A DNA stretch of 64,000 nucleotides from Lactococcus formosensis. Its GTDB lineage: Bacteria; Bacillota; Bacilli; Lactobacillales; Streptococcaceae. A model generated the notes under the pieces. The model saw nothing but the letters and a program-made list of their open reading frames with translations. It was not told the DNA's origin and searched no databases. The stretch lies in contig NZ_BOVP01000002.1 of the NCBI RefSeq assembly GCF_018403745.1, forward strand, positions 158,784-222,783, read 5' to 3'. Positions 8,603-15,686 of the stretch are shown in pieces; within the stretch, counting starts at the first letter, position 1; each line of letters begins with the position of its first letter. The position numbers were made by a program, and so were the translations under genes.

Positions 8603-9871
8603 ATGACACATCAAAATTTAGCTCGCCGCATGCGACCGCGTAATATTGACGAGATTATTGGGCAATCTCATCTTGTTGGCCCTAAAAAAATCATTCGCCG
8701 GATGGTCGAAACAAAACTTTTGACTTCCATGATTCTTTACGGTCCTCCGGGAATTGGTAAAACTTCCATTGCCTCTGCTATCGCTGGCACGATGAATGCC
8801 GCTTTCCGTAGTTTTAATGCGACAACAGACAGCAAGAAAAAACTACAAGAAATTGCCGCTGAGGCGGAATTTTCTGGACAATTGGTCCTTCTCTTGGATG
8901 AGATCCACCGTTTGGATAAACCTAAGCAAGATTTTCTCCTGCCTCTGTTAGAAAATGGTCAAATTATCTTAATTGGCGCTACTACGGAAAACCCTTATTT
9001 TAGTGTTGTGCCTGCCATCCGTAGTCGTGTACAGATTTTTGAGTTAAAGCCTCTAGAAAGTGATGATTTACAGAACGCTGTAAACCTTGCCCTTGAAGAT
9101 ACGGAACGAGGCTTTAACTTCCCTGTTACTCTTGACGATGATGCTCTTTACTTCCTCACGCACTCAACCAACGGTGATTTACGCGCAGTTTACAATGCTT
9201 TAGAACTTGCCGTCTTATCTTCCGAAAACCATCATGTAACTCTGGAAGATATGGAAAACTCACTTCAACGTAAAGCACTAAGTTTTGATAAAGATGGCGA
9301 TGCTCATTATGACTTGCTTAGTGCCTTACAAAAATCAATCCGTGGATCTGATGTAAACGCAAGTTTACACTATGCTGCGCGCCTAATTGAAGGCGGAGAC
9401 CTTCAAAGTCTGGCACGAAGATTGACAGTAATGGCTTATGAAGACATCGGTCTTGCAAATCCAGAAGCCGCTGTCCATACAATGTTAGGTTTACAAGCTG
9501 CAGAAAAATTAGGGTTTCCTGAGGCAAGGATACCGCTAGCAAATATCGTTATTGACCTTGCCCTCTCCCCTAAGTCCAATGCCGCTTATATGGCTCTGGA
9601 TGCGGCAATAGGAGACTTAGGAAAATACGGAAATCTTCCCATTCCGGCGCACTTGCAAGATGGGCACTATGCGGGAGCTAAGGATCTTGGGCGAAGCGAG
9701 GGTTATAAGTACCCCCATAATTTCCCAGAACATTGGGTGAAACAGGATTATCTTCCCGATAAACTGCGAAAAGCAGATTACTTCCACCCTGATAAGATGG
9801 GCAAATACGAATGGGCCTTAAACGAACGTAAAAAATGGATCGAAAACCAAAAGAAAAATCGTCAAAACTGA
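8603..9871 (+). CDS. rarA: Replication-associated recombination protein A (MgsA/RarA AAA+ ATPase)
   Basis: RarA acts at stalled replication forks and is related to clamp-loader ATPases. The 422-residue length fits. Visible motifs are RPRNIDEIIGQSHLVG, Walker A GPPGIGKTS (about residues 48-56), Walker B LLLDEIHRLDK (about 97-107), sensor 1 IGATTENPYFSV, and the C-terminal tetramerisation/MgsA domain with GGDLQSLARRLTVMAYEDIGLANPEA split over residues 265-290. The terminator overlaps the stop codon. A GNAT gene precedes it in the same direction. Confidence 0.96.
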   Translation: MTHQNLARRMRPRNIDEIIGQSHLVGPKKIIRRMVETKLLTSMILYGPPGIGKTSIASAIAGTMNAAFRSFNATTDSKKKLQEIAAEAEFSGQLVLLLDEIHRLDKPKQDFLLPLLENGQIILIGATTENPYFSVVPAIRSRVQIFELKPLESDDLQNAVNLALEDTERGFNFPVTLDDDALYFLTHSTNGDLRAVYNALELAVLSSENHHVTLEDMENSLQRKALSFDKDGDAHYDLLSALQKSIRGSDVNASLHYAARLIEGGDLQSLARRLTVMAYEDIGLANPEAAVHTMLGLQAAEKLGFPEARIPLANIVIDLALSPKSNAAYMALDAAIGDLGKYGNLPIPAHLQDGHYAGAKDLGRSEGYKYPHNFPEHWVKQDYLPDKLRKADYFHPDKMGKYEWALNERKKWIENQKKNRQN

Positions 9872-9880
9872 CGATTTTTT
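9854..9880. terminator. Bidirectional terminator between rarA and the P-type ATPase gene
   Basis: The stem AAAAATCGTCA/TGACGATTTTT with an AAAC loop overlaps the rarA stop codon and ends just before the stop codon of the convergent ATPase gene. A- and T-runs flank both sides. Confidence 0.85.
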
Positions 9881-9881
9881 A

Positions 9882-11675
9882 TTACTTATTCTTAAATCCC
9901 TTCAAGGCTCTTAAAGCATAAAGAATCGAAACAACATCGATAACCTCTTGGAAAAGAGCACCGATAATTGCCGGAATAAGCCCTGTAGCAGCAATTAACA
10001 TCAAGATAACACAAATGATAATTCCAATCAAAACCGACTGTTTCGCAATGGTTAATGTATCACGACTAATATGAACTGCTTTTGTCACAGAGGACAAATC
10101 ATTTTTCAAGAGTACAATATCAGCCGCTTCACTAGCAACGGTATTGTTTCCTGTTCCAATAGAAATCCCAACATCCGCAAGCGTTAAAGCTGGGGCATCA
10201 TTGACACCGTCACCAACCATAATCGTTGGATGAATAGTTGAAGCTTGTATTTTGGCAAGCTTTTCTTCTGGTAACATACTACTGTAAACCTCGGTAATCC
10301 CTACTTGTGCTGCAATTTTATCGGCAACACGAGCATTATCTCCCGTCAGCATCGTAATACTCTTAAAACCTGCTTGACGTAAATCTTTAATCACAGCAGG
10401 AGCATTGGCACGTAAAGTATCTGAGAAGGTTACTGCACCGATATATTGGCCATCACGTGACACATAAAAAGCTGTTTCAAAATCTAAACCCTCTGGTGCG
10501 CCCACAAAACTTGCACGCCCAATTTTAATCAATTGACCATTGATTTGCCCTGTCACACCTAACCCTGCAACCTCACTCAGGCTTTCTAATGCAAGACTTT
10601 GGACATTATGTGACTCTGCATAGCTTGAAACAGCCTTGGCCAAGATGTGAGTGGAAGATTTTTCGATGGTGTAAACAATATTGAGTAACTCTTCTTGCGA
10701 TATTCCTTCTGCTGGAACAATGGCATCTACTTCGATTTTACCATCGGTAATTGTTCCCGTTTTATCAAAGAAAATTGCCTTGGCTGTTGCAAGTTTTTCA
10801 ATGATGGTTCCATTTTTAATTAAAAAACCATTTTTTGAGGAACGACTCATTCCTGAGACAAAAGCAATGGGCGCAGCCAAAATCAAAGGACAAGGACTTG
10901 CGACCACCAATACTTCTGCAATACGGACAGGGTCACCAGAGATAAAGTAAGCCACAGCTGCAATGATGTAGGCCATAATTGTAAATGGCACAGCGTAACG
11001 ATCTGCTAAACGTACAAAATTTGCCGGCGTTGCTTCTGCTTCACGAACAAGAGCAACGATTTTTTGAAATTGGGATTCACTTGCTGCAACACTTGTGCGG
11101 ATTTCGATACTGGAGCTGCCATTAATTGCACCTGAAAGAATTTCATCCCCCTGTTGTAACTCATTCGGTTTAGTTTCACCCGTGACAGAGGATTCATCCA
11201 GAATAGCTGCTTCTGAAAGGAGAACCCCATCGATAGGTACAACTTCCATAGGCTTAATCAAGAGATGTGCCCCTATCTCAACATCATCTAAATCCATGTC
11301 GACGACTTTGCCGTCTTGCATGACATGGGCAATATCTGGTGTTTTCTGCAACAGGGCAGACAATTCACGATTGGCCCGTCCCGCTGCGTAATCCTCAAGC
11401 GTTTCACCTCCAACCAACATTAAGATAATGATTAATGAGGCCCAATATTCTCCTACCAGTAGTGTCGCAATGATCGCAGTAATTGCGAGTAAGTCAACAC
11501 CATAATTTCCTTTACGTAGTGTTTTAACCATCTCAATAAACATGGACAGTGCTAAAATACCACCTGCAACAGTGATGATAAAACGTGCTACCAAAGGTGC
11601 ATTAAAAGCAAACTGAGCCAAAAGAGACGCAGCTGCTATGAAAAATACTAAAACAAGTTTTTGCCAGTTTTTCAT
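9882..11675 (-). CDS. Heavy-metal-transporting P1B-type ATPase
   Basis: The 597-residue pump has the P-type ATPase core: actuator TGE in SSVTGETKP, phosphorylation site DKTGTIT, TGDNARVADKI, and the hinge GDGVNDAPAL. Several hydrophobic segments flank it. There is no N-terminal metal-binding domain (no CxxC or His-rich tail). The transmembrane metal motif is SPCPLILAAP rather than CPC or CPH, and the last membrane segment has GALFQEVIDV instead of the HEGG-type motif of many P1B-4 pumps, so the metal cannot be assigned with confidence (Zn, Cd, Co or Fe are all possible). It is a plasma-membrane exporter by family. The AAGGAG site six bases from the ATG is partly buried in a long leader inverted repeat. 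Confidence 0.85.
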   Translation of the reverse strand: MKNWQKLVLVFFIAAASLLAQFAFNAPLVARFIITVAGGILALSMFIEMVKTLRKGNYGVDLLAITAIIATLLVGEYWASLIIILMLVGGETLEDYAAGRANRELSALLQKTPDIAHVMQDGKVVDMDLDDVEIGAHLLIKPMEVVPIDGVLLSEAAILDESSVTGETKPNELQQGDEILSGAINGSSSIEIRTSVAASESQFQKIVALVREAEATPANFVRLADRYAVPFTIMAYIIAAVAYFISGDPVRIAEVLVVASPCPLILAAPIAFVSGMSRSSKNGFLIKNGTIIEKLATAKAIFFDKTGTITDGKIEVDAIVPAEGISQEELLNIVYTIEKSSTHILAKAVSSYAESHNVQSLALESLSEVAGLGVTGQINGQLIKIGRASFVGAPEGLDFETAFYVSRDGQYIGAVTFSDTLRANAPAVIKDLRQAGFKSITMLTGDNARVADKIAAQVGITEVYSSMLPEEKLAKIQASTIHPTIMVGDGVNDAPALTLADVGISIGTGNNTVASEAADIVLLKNDLSSVTKAVHISRDTLTIAKQSVLIGIIICVILMLIAATGLIPAIIGALFQEVIDVVSILYALRALKGFKNK

Positions 11676-11683
11676 GTTTTCTC

Positions 11684-11817
11684 CTTATAAAATAAAATTC
11701 CTGAAACTTTGCCCTGTTTGACTCAAAATAGTTTTCATCGAACACTGATTTGCCCGGGATAGAAAAATAATCCTTGTCGCACTTTGATTCCGAAGAACTG
11801 AGCTTTTATTTTATAAG
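11684..11817 (-). ncRNA. Candidate structured 5' leader (cis-regulatory RNA) of the metal ATPase gene
   Basis: A perfect 14-bp inverted repeat (CTTATAAAATAAAA at 11684-11697; its complement at 11804-11817) closes a ~134-nt leader that begins about 13 nt after the predicted start of transcription. In the RNA the 3' arm ends in AAG, the first three bases of the AAGGAG Shine-Dalgarno, so closing the helix would hide it. The interior contains a UUCG tetraloop hairpin (GUUC-UUCG-GAAU), a GGAU/AUCC stem-loop, and the element GGGCAAA twice. I do not recognise a known riboswitch class. The repeat is AU-rich, so a chance repeat or small mobile element remains possible. Confidence 0.4.
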
Positions 11818-11836
11818 TTACAACATTCTTAACTAT

Positions 11837-11866
11837 ATATTAGCAAAAAACAGGGAATATTCCCAA
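11837..11866 (-). promoter_or_regulatory. Promoter and palindromic operator of the metal ATPase gene
   Basis: Minus-strand -35 TTGGGA (11861-11866) and -10 TAATAT (11837-11842) have an 18-bp spacer. The 12-bp perfect palindrome GGGAATATTCCC (11853-11864) covers part of the -35 and the spacer, a good position for a repressor. No regulator gene lies next to it. Confidence 0.5.
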
Positions 11867-11963
11867 CCAGACAACTGTCAAAAGTCTTTGTCACTTTATC
11901 TCTAGAACTTTTTCAACCAATAGTCACCTTAAAAAAACGTCAAGTAAAAATACTTTACAAAGC

Positions 11964-11992
11964 TTGCTTTTTGAAAAAGATTAGTGTATTAT
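11964..11992 (+). promoter_or_regulatory. rpmF-rpmG promoter
   Basis: -35 TTGCTT (11964-11969) and -10 TATTAT (11987-11992) are spaced 17 bp, about 50 bp upstream of the rpmF start. Confidence 0.6.
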
Positions 11993-12049
11993 AGTAAAGT
12001 ACGTTTTTGGGCTTATCCAAAACGAAAAAATCTACGGAGGAATCAAACC

Positions 12050-12223
12050 ATGGCAGTACCTGCACGTCACACTTCTAAATCTAAGAAAAACAAACGTCGT
12101 ACACACTACAAAATGACAGCTCCAACTGTTACTTTTGACGAAACTACTGGTGACTACCGTCACTCACACCGTGTTTCACTTAAAGGCTACTACAAAGGCC
12201 GCCAAGTAAAAGACGCTAAATAA
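12050..12223 (+). CDS. rpmF: 50S ribosomal protein L32 (zinc-free form)
   Basis: The 57-residue L32 begins [20 protein letters not shown], the usual L32 N-terminus, and ends with [12 protein letters not shown]. It has no cysteine at all, so the zinc ribbon of C+ L32 proteins is missing and it is the zinc-independent (C-) type. The start ATG is chosen from homology and from the Shine-Dalgarno ACGGAGG eight bases upstream; an in-frame upstream extension is not needed. It is followed 30 bp later by the gene for L33, also zinc-free. Confidence 0.97.
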   Translation: MAVPARHTSKSKKNKRRTHYKMTAPTVTFDETTGDYRHSHRVSLKGYYKGRQVKDAK

Positions 12224-12253
12224 AAACAGTAAAAAAGTCAGAAAGGAACAGTT

Positions 12254-12403
12254 ATGCGCGTAAATATTACACTTGAACACAAAGAATCTGGTGAACGTCT
12301 TTACCTTACTCAAAAGAACAAACGTAACAACCCAGACCGTTTGGAATTGAAAAAATACTCTCCAAAACTTCGTAAACACGTTATTTTTAAAGAAGTTAAA
12401 TAA
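12254..12403 (+). CDS. rpmG: 50S ribosomal protein L33 (zinc-free form)
   Basis: A 49-residue L33 of the sequence type [17 protein letters not shown] ... [16 protein letters not shown]. The four cysteines of zinc-binding L33 are absent, so this is the C- form. AAAGGAAC lies just upstream. It is the second gene of the rpmF-rpmG unit and is followed by a strong terminator. Confidence 0.96.
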   Translation: MRVNITLEHKESGERLYLTQKNKRNNPDRLELKKYSPKLRKHVIFKEVK

Positions 12404-12407
12404 TATT

Positions 12408-12429
12408 AAACCGCTGTGGCGGTTTTTTT
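12408..12429 (+). terminator. rpmF-rpmG terminator
   Basis: Stem AAACCGC/GCGGTTT with a TGTG loop followed by a T run. Confidence 0.9.
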
Positions 12430-12489
12430 GTTTACTCAGAACTCCCCTGAAAACTAATCAAAAACTTTTATTTGCCGAGCTTCTCAAAT

Positions 12490-12519
12490 AAAAAAACTTT
12501 CCAACACTAAGCAGGAAAG
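12490..12519 (-). terminator. Terminator after the MFS transporter gene
   Basis: Minus-strand stem CTTTCC/GGAAAG with an 11-nt loop followed by seven T residues, just past the MFS stop codon. Confidence 0.7.
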
Positions 12520-12536
12520 CTTATTTCTATTTATTA

Positions 12537-13757
12537 TCAAAGTGACCAGTACACATTCGCACGTAAATTCTTCACCGTCAGCATAGCCAAGAAACTTAAA
12601 ATATAGAGTACAGAGATGAAGAGCATAACAGTCATGATAGAGTAATGTGCCAAGATAAAGCCAATAACTATTGAAGAGAAACCTCCAATACAACGCCCTG
12701 TGTTCATAATCACATTATTTGCTGTCGCACGTACTTCTGGTGGGTATAAACGAGAAACTACAGCCCCATATCCTGTAAACATACCATTTGAAAAGTAACC
12801 AACGACGGCACCAACTAAAGTCAGTGATGCAAGTGTTGTCGGAATAGTCAAGACATAAACAGCCAAGGACGAGGCAATAAGGAAGAGGCCGAAAGCTACT
12901 TTTGGACCAAGTTTATCCAAAATTTGCCCAAAAGTCAGCATACCTAAAGACATACCGATAATGGTCGCAATCATCCAAGATGATGAACCAGCGACTGTTA
13001 AGTTCAGTTTTTTCTGCATAATTGTTGGGAGCCAATTCATCAGACCAAAGTAACCAGCGATTTGAACGATCGCCATCCACATAAGAACAAGTGTTTGATG
13101 TGTCAACTGACGCGTTTTAAACAAGTCAGAAATTTTTCCTTTGTTTTGGGTTTTTATAGCTTTGAAAGAATCACTTTCCTTCAGATGTTTTTGAATAAAG
13201 ACTGTCAAAACTACTGGCACAAGTCCAAACAAGAACAAGAAACGCCAGCCATAAGTAGGTAAGATACTCATTGACAAAATTGCTGCACACATGGCACCAA
13301 CTTGTCCCGCAACGGCAACAATCGAAGAAGTTCGCCCCAGTTTTTTCTTACTGAAATTCTCAGCCAGAATGGTCATTCCGACCCCATATTCGCCACCGCC
13401 ACCAATTCCGGCGATAAAACGTAAGATATAAAGCGAGGTAACACTGTGCGAGAAATAAATCGCGCCCGTTGCCAGCCCAAAAATGAGGATCGAAAGGGAC
13501 AACATTTTTACACGTCCGAATTTATCGGCCAGAATCCCAAAAAGAATTCCGCCCAGCAGCATCCCCAAATTAGTTACGGTAGAAATTGCACCCGCTTCTG
13601 TCGTTGTTAGGCCAAATTCGCCAATAATTGACGAGAGTGCGAATGAAAGAAACATGATATCCATGTTTTCTAAACCAAATCCAGCAGAAACCAGGGTTCC
13701 TACTTTGACTTGATAGGCGCTCACAGCCTTGGGTTGTGCCGATGTGTGTGTTCTCAT
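12537..13757 (-). CDS. MFS transporter (sugar/organic-acid proton symporter type)
   Basis: A 406-residue, 12-helix major facilitator. The signature GILADKFGRVKM lies in the loop after helix 2, and GIGGGGEYGVGMTILAENF in helix 4 resembles the SHS/AAHS (sialate and aromatic-acid) proton-symporter families. A second-half repeat (FGQILDKLGPKVAF) matches the loop 8-9 motif. The substrate is unknown. The ATG at 13757 is preferred because the earlier in-frame TTG overlaps the GGAGG ribosome site; from this ATG the spacing is eight bases. It is a single gene with its own terminator. Confidence 0.88.
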   Translation of the reverse strand: MRTHTSAQPKAVSAYQVKVGTLVSAGFGLENMDIMFLSFALSSIIGEFGLTTTEAGAISTVTNLGMLLGGILFGILADKFGRVKMLSLSILIFGLATGAIYFSHSVTSLYILRFIAGIGGGGEYGVGMTILAENFSKKKLGRTSSIVAVAGQVGAMCAAILSMSILPTYGWRFLFLFGLVPVVLTVFIQKHLKESDSFKAIKTQNKGKISDLFKTRQLTHQTLVLMWMAIVQIAGYFGLMNWLPTIMQKKLNLTVAGSSSWMIATIIGMSLGMLTFGQILDKLGPKVAFGLFLIASSLAVYVLTIPTTLASLTLVGAVVGYFSNGMFTGYGAVVSRLYPPEVRATANNVIMNTGRCIGGFSSIVIGFILAHYSIMTVMLFISVLYILSFLAMLTVKNLRANVYWSL

Positions 13758-13976
13758 ATTCAATTCCTCCAAATGCCAGATCTCTGTCTAGCTTTATTTG
13801 CTTTAGACAGTTTATCACTTTAAAAATTGTGATTCAAGGCTCAGCCAACCTTACACGAAACTAAATTGAAAAATGTTCGGCTTTTCCTATAATTTATCTA
13901 AATTATAAGAAAAATAAAGAACCCTCCTTTTATTGTCCACCAATAAGACACTTATCCGAAGTTGGGAAATTTTTTT

Positions 13977-13985
13977 TGCTAGAAT
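13977..13985 (+). promoter_or_regulatory. Extended -10 promoter directly before the amidase gene (leaderless candidate)
   Basis: TG-C-TAGAAT ends six bases before the ATG at 13992. No Shine-Dalgarno is present, so transcription should begin at or next to the start codon. Confidence 0.5.
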
Positions 13986-13991
13986 ATAAAT

Positions 13992-14885
13992 ATGTGTACA
14001 AGTATAAAAATGCATGCTGCTGATAAAAGCATCATCTTCGCAAGAACAATGGATTGGCATAGCTTTATCCCTGAAGCTCTTGTTCTACCGCAAAATTACC
14101 AATGGAAAAGTGCTTATAATAACAGGATCATCTCCAATGCTTATACTATATTAGGAGTCGGTCGAAATATTCCTGATTTGCATGCGGATATCTCAGATGG
14201 CGTTAATAATTTTGGACTGTCCGTCCAAAAGCTGACTTTTTCTAACCACTCGGAGTATGCTGAACATGCTCATGAGGATAAATTACAGCTCGCGCCTTTT
14301 GAATTTGTCACTTGGGCTTTAGGAAACTGTCGTTCAGTAGCTGATTTGATAAACCAACTTGAAAACGTCCAACTCATGAGCGACACCTTTTCGCATTATA
14401 AATTTGGCCGGAGTGATTTGCACTTCTCCGCTGTCGATCCAACAGGTCGTATGATTAATATTGAACCACGCAATGGCAGTTTTGAGATTATCGAAAATAC
14501 AATCGGCGTAGTCACAAACGCCCCTAAGTTTGAACGTGAAATCGTCAAGTTACAAGATTATATGGAGCTAACTTCGAAACCTCTCGCGCCTAATCGCATT
14601 TCAACTGGGGACTTCAGTGGCAAGCCTGTCTTTCCCGGAGGTTTTACCCCAACCTCGCGCTTCATCCGTGCCACTATTCTTAAAGAACGTGCGATTCTTC
14701 CTGCTGATGAACAGCAGAATATCAGTGAAGTCTGGCACATTTTAAATGCTGTCACTGTCCCTAAGTCTGATGGACGTTCAGATACTTATACTGTTTATCG
14801 CAGTGCGGTAGATTTAAATAGCCGTACCTTATATTTTCAGACTTATGATTCTCTTTCTATCATAAGTTATCCATTTCCTGATTAA
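13992..14885 (+). CDS. Choloylglycine hydrolase family protein (bile salt hydrolase/penicillin V acylase-like Ntn hydrolase)
   Basis: The 297-residue protein belongs to the linear amide C-N hydrolase family. After removal of Met1, Cys2 becomes the N-terminal nucleophile. Supporting residues are visible: Arg18 and Asp21 in FARTMDWH, Asn176 in VVTNAP, and Arg223/Arg226 in TSRFIRA. This fits bile-salt hydrolase, penicillin V acylase or acyl-homoserine lactone acylase; the sequence alone does not decide the substrate. No signal peptide, so cytosolic. The start is fixed by the catalytic Cys2 even though there is no ribosome-binding site. The promoter -10 is immediately upstream. A strong terminator follows. 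Confidence 0.88.
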   Translation: MCTSIKMHAADKSIIFARTMDWHSFIPEALVLPQNYQWKSAYNNRIISNAYTILGVGRNIPDLHADISDGVNNFGLSVQKLTFSNHSEYAEHAHEDKLQLAPFEFVTWALGNCRSVADLINQLENVQLMSDTFSHYKFGRSDLHFSAVDPTGRMINIEPRNGSFEIIENTIGVVTNAPKFEREIVKLQDYMELTSKPLAPNRISTGDFSGKPVFPGGFTPTSRFIRATILKERAILPADEQQNISEVWHILNAVTVPKSDGRSDTYTVYRSAVDLNSRTLYFQTYDSLSIISYPFPD

Positions 14886-14887
14886 TT

Positions 14888-14910
14888 AAAACCGCCTCAA
14901 GCGGTTTTTT
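14888..14910 (+). terminator. Terminator after the amidase gene
   Basis: Stem AAAACCGC/GCGGTTTT with a CTCAA loop and a T run. Confidence 0.9.
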
Positions 14911-14989
14911 CTCTTTTTCTTCTATATATTAGTAGCACATTCTATGAAATCCCTTTCTTTAAAAAAATCAAAATTTGAACGCAAAATTA

Positions 14990-15018
14990 TAGACGCTCCG
15001 TCCATTTTGTGCTATAAT
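14990..15018 (+). promoter_or_regulatory. Promoter of the TetR-pip unit
   Basis: -35 TAGACG (14990-14995) and extended -10 TGC-TATAAT (15013-15018) with a 17-bp spacer. A short inverted repeat GACG-CTC-CGTC overlaps the -35. Confidence 0.55.
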
Positions 15019-15110
15019 TGCATATCGTAAACTCAATAAGGGTTGTAATGAGAATCTTTGCTAATTATAGACACGTTGTTCTTTTATATTTTAGTAATAG
15101 AGGAGGATTT

Positions 15111-15641
15111 ATGGAAAATAGAAAAGAACGTACGAAATCAAAACTTCGCGACGCAATAACACAACTTTTACAGGAAAAATCGTTCGACCATATCACAACA
15201 ACTGAGCTTGTGAAGGTTGCTAAAATCAGCCGAAGCGGCTTTTATACGCATTACCAAGACAAGTATGATATGATTGACCAATACCAAAAAACCTTGTTTA
15301 ATACGATCGAGTATGTCTTTGAAAAAAATAATGGCGATCTTCATAAAACCATGTTAGAAACTTATGAGTTCCTTGATAACAATGAGATTTATGCTGCTTT
15401 ATTTTCAGAAAATGGCAGTAAAGAAATCCATCAGTTCATGCAGGCTCAACTGAAAAATATTTTGGCACGTTCAATCCTGCCACAAAACCCTAAGCGTGAA
15501 AAACTGGACAAGTTGGAAAGTATCTACACCACAACTTATTATGCCAATGCCATTTTCGGTTTAACTCAAGCTTGGATTCGGCGCAAACGGAAAGAAACAC
15601 CAGAACAGATTTCTGAATTGTTGATGGCTCTGATTAGCTGA
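15111..15641 (+). CDS. TetR/AcrR family transcriptional regulator
   Basis: A 176-residue TetR-type repressor. The N-terminal helix-turn-helix is clear: KSKLRDAITQLLQEKSFDHI, then TTELVKVAKISRSGFYTHYQDKYDMI (about residues 25-50). The C-terminal part looks like the TetR_C_8/DhaS-like ligand domain. The start at 15111 has an excellent GAGGAGG seven bases upstream. An in-frame ATG at 15048 with AAGGG would add 21 residues that do not look like a TetR N-terminus. It lies 45 bp upstream of the YhgE/Pip gene and very likely controls it, an arrangement common in Firmicutes. Confidence 0.88.
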   Translation: MENRKERTKSKLRDAITQLLQEKSFDHITTTELVKVAKISRSGFYTHYQDKYDMIDQYQKTLFNTIEYVFEKNNGDLHKTMLETYEFLDNNEIYAALFSENGSKEIHQFMQAQLKNILARSILPQNPKREKLDKLESIYTTTYYANAIFGLTQAWIRRKRKETPEQISELLMALIS

Positions 15642-15686
15642 TAACAAAATAAAAACTGCCTTAGAATTATTAAAAGAGGAGAATAT

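Noticed and set aside
13757..13772. TTG start giving five more residues in the MFS transporter
   Set aside because: That TTG overlaps the GGAGG that serves the ATG at 13757.
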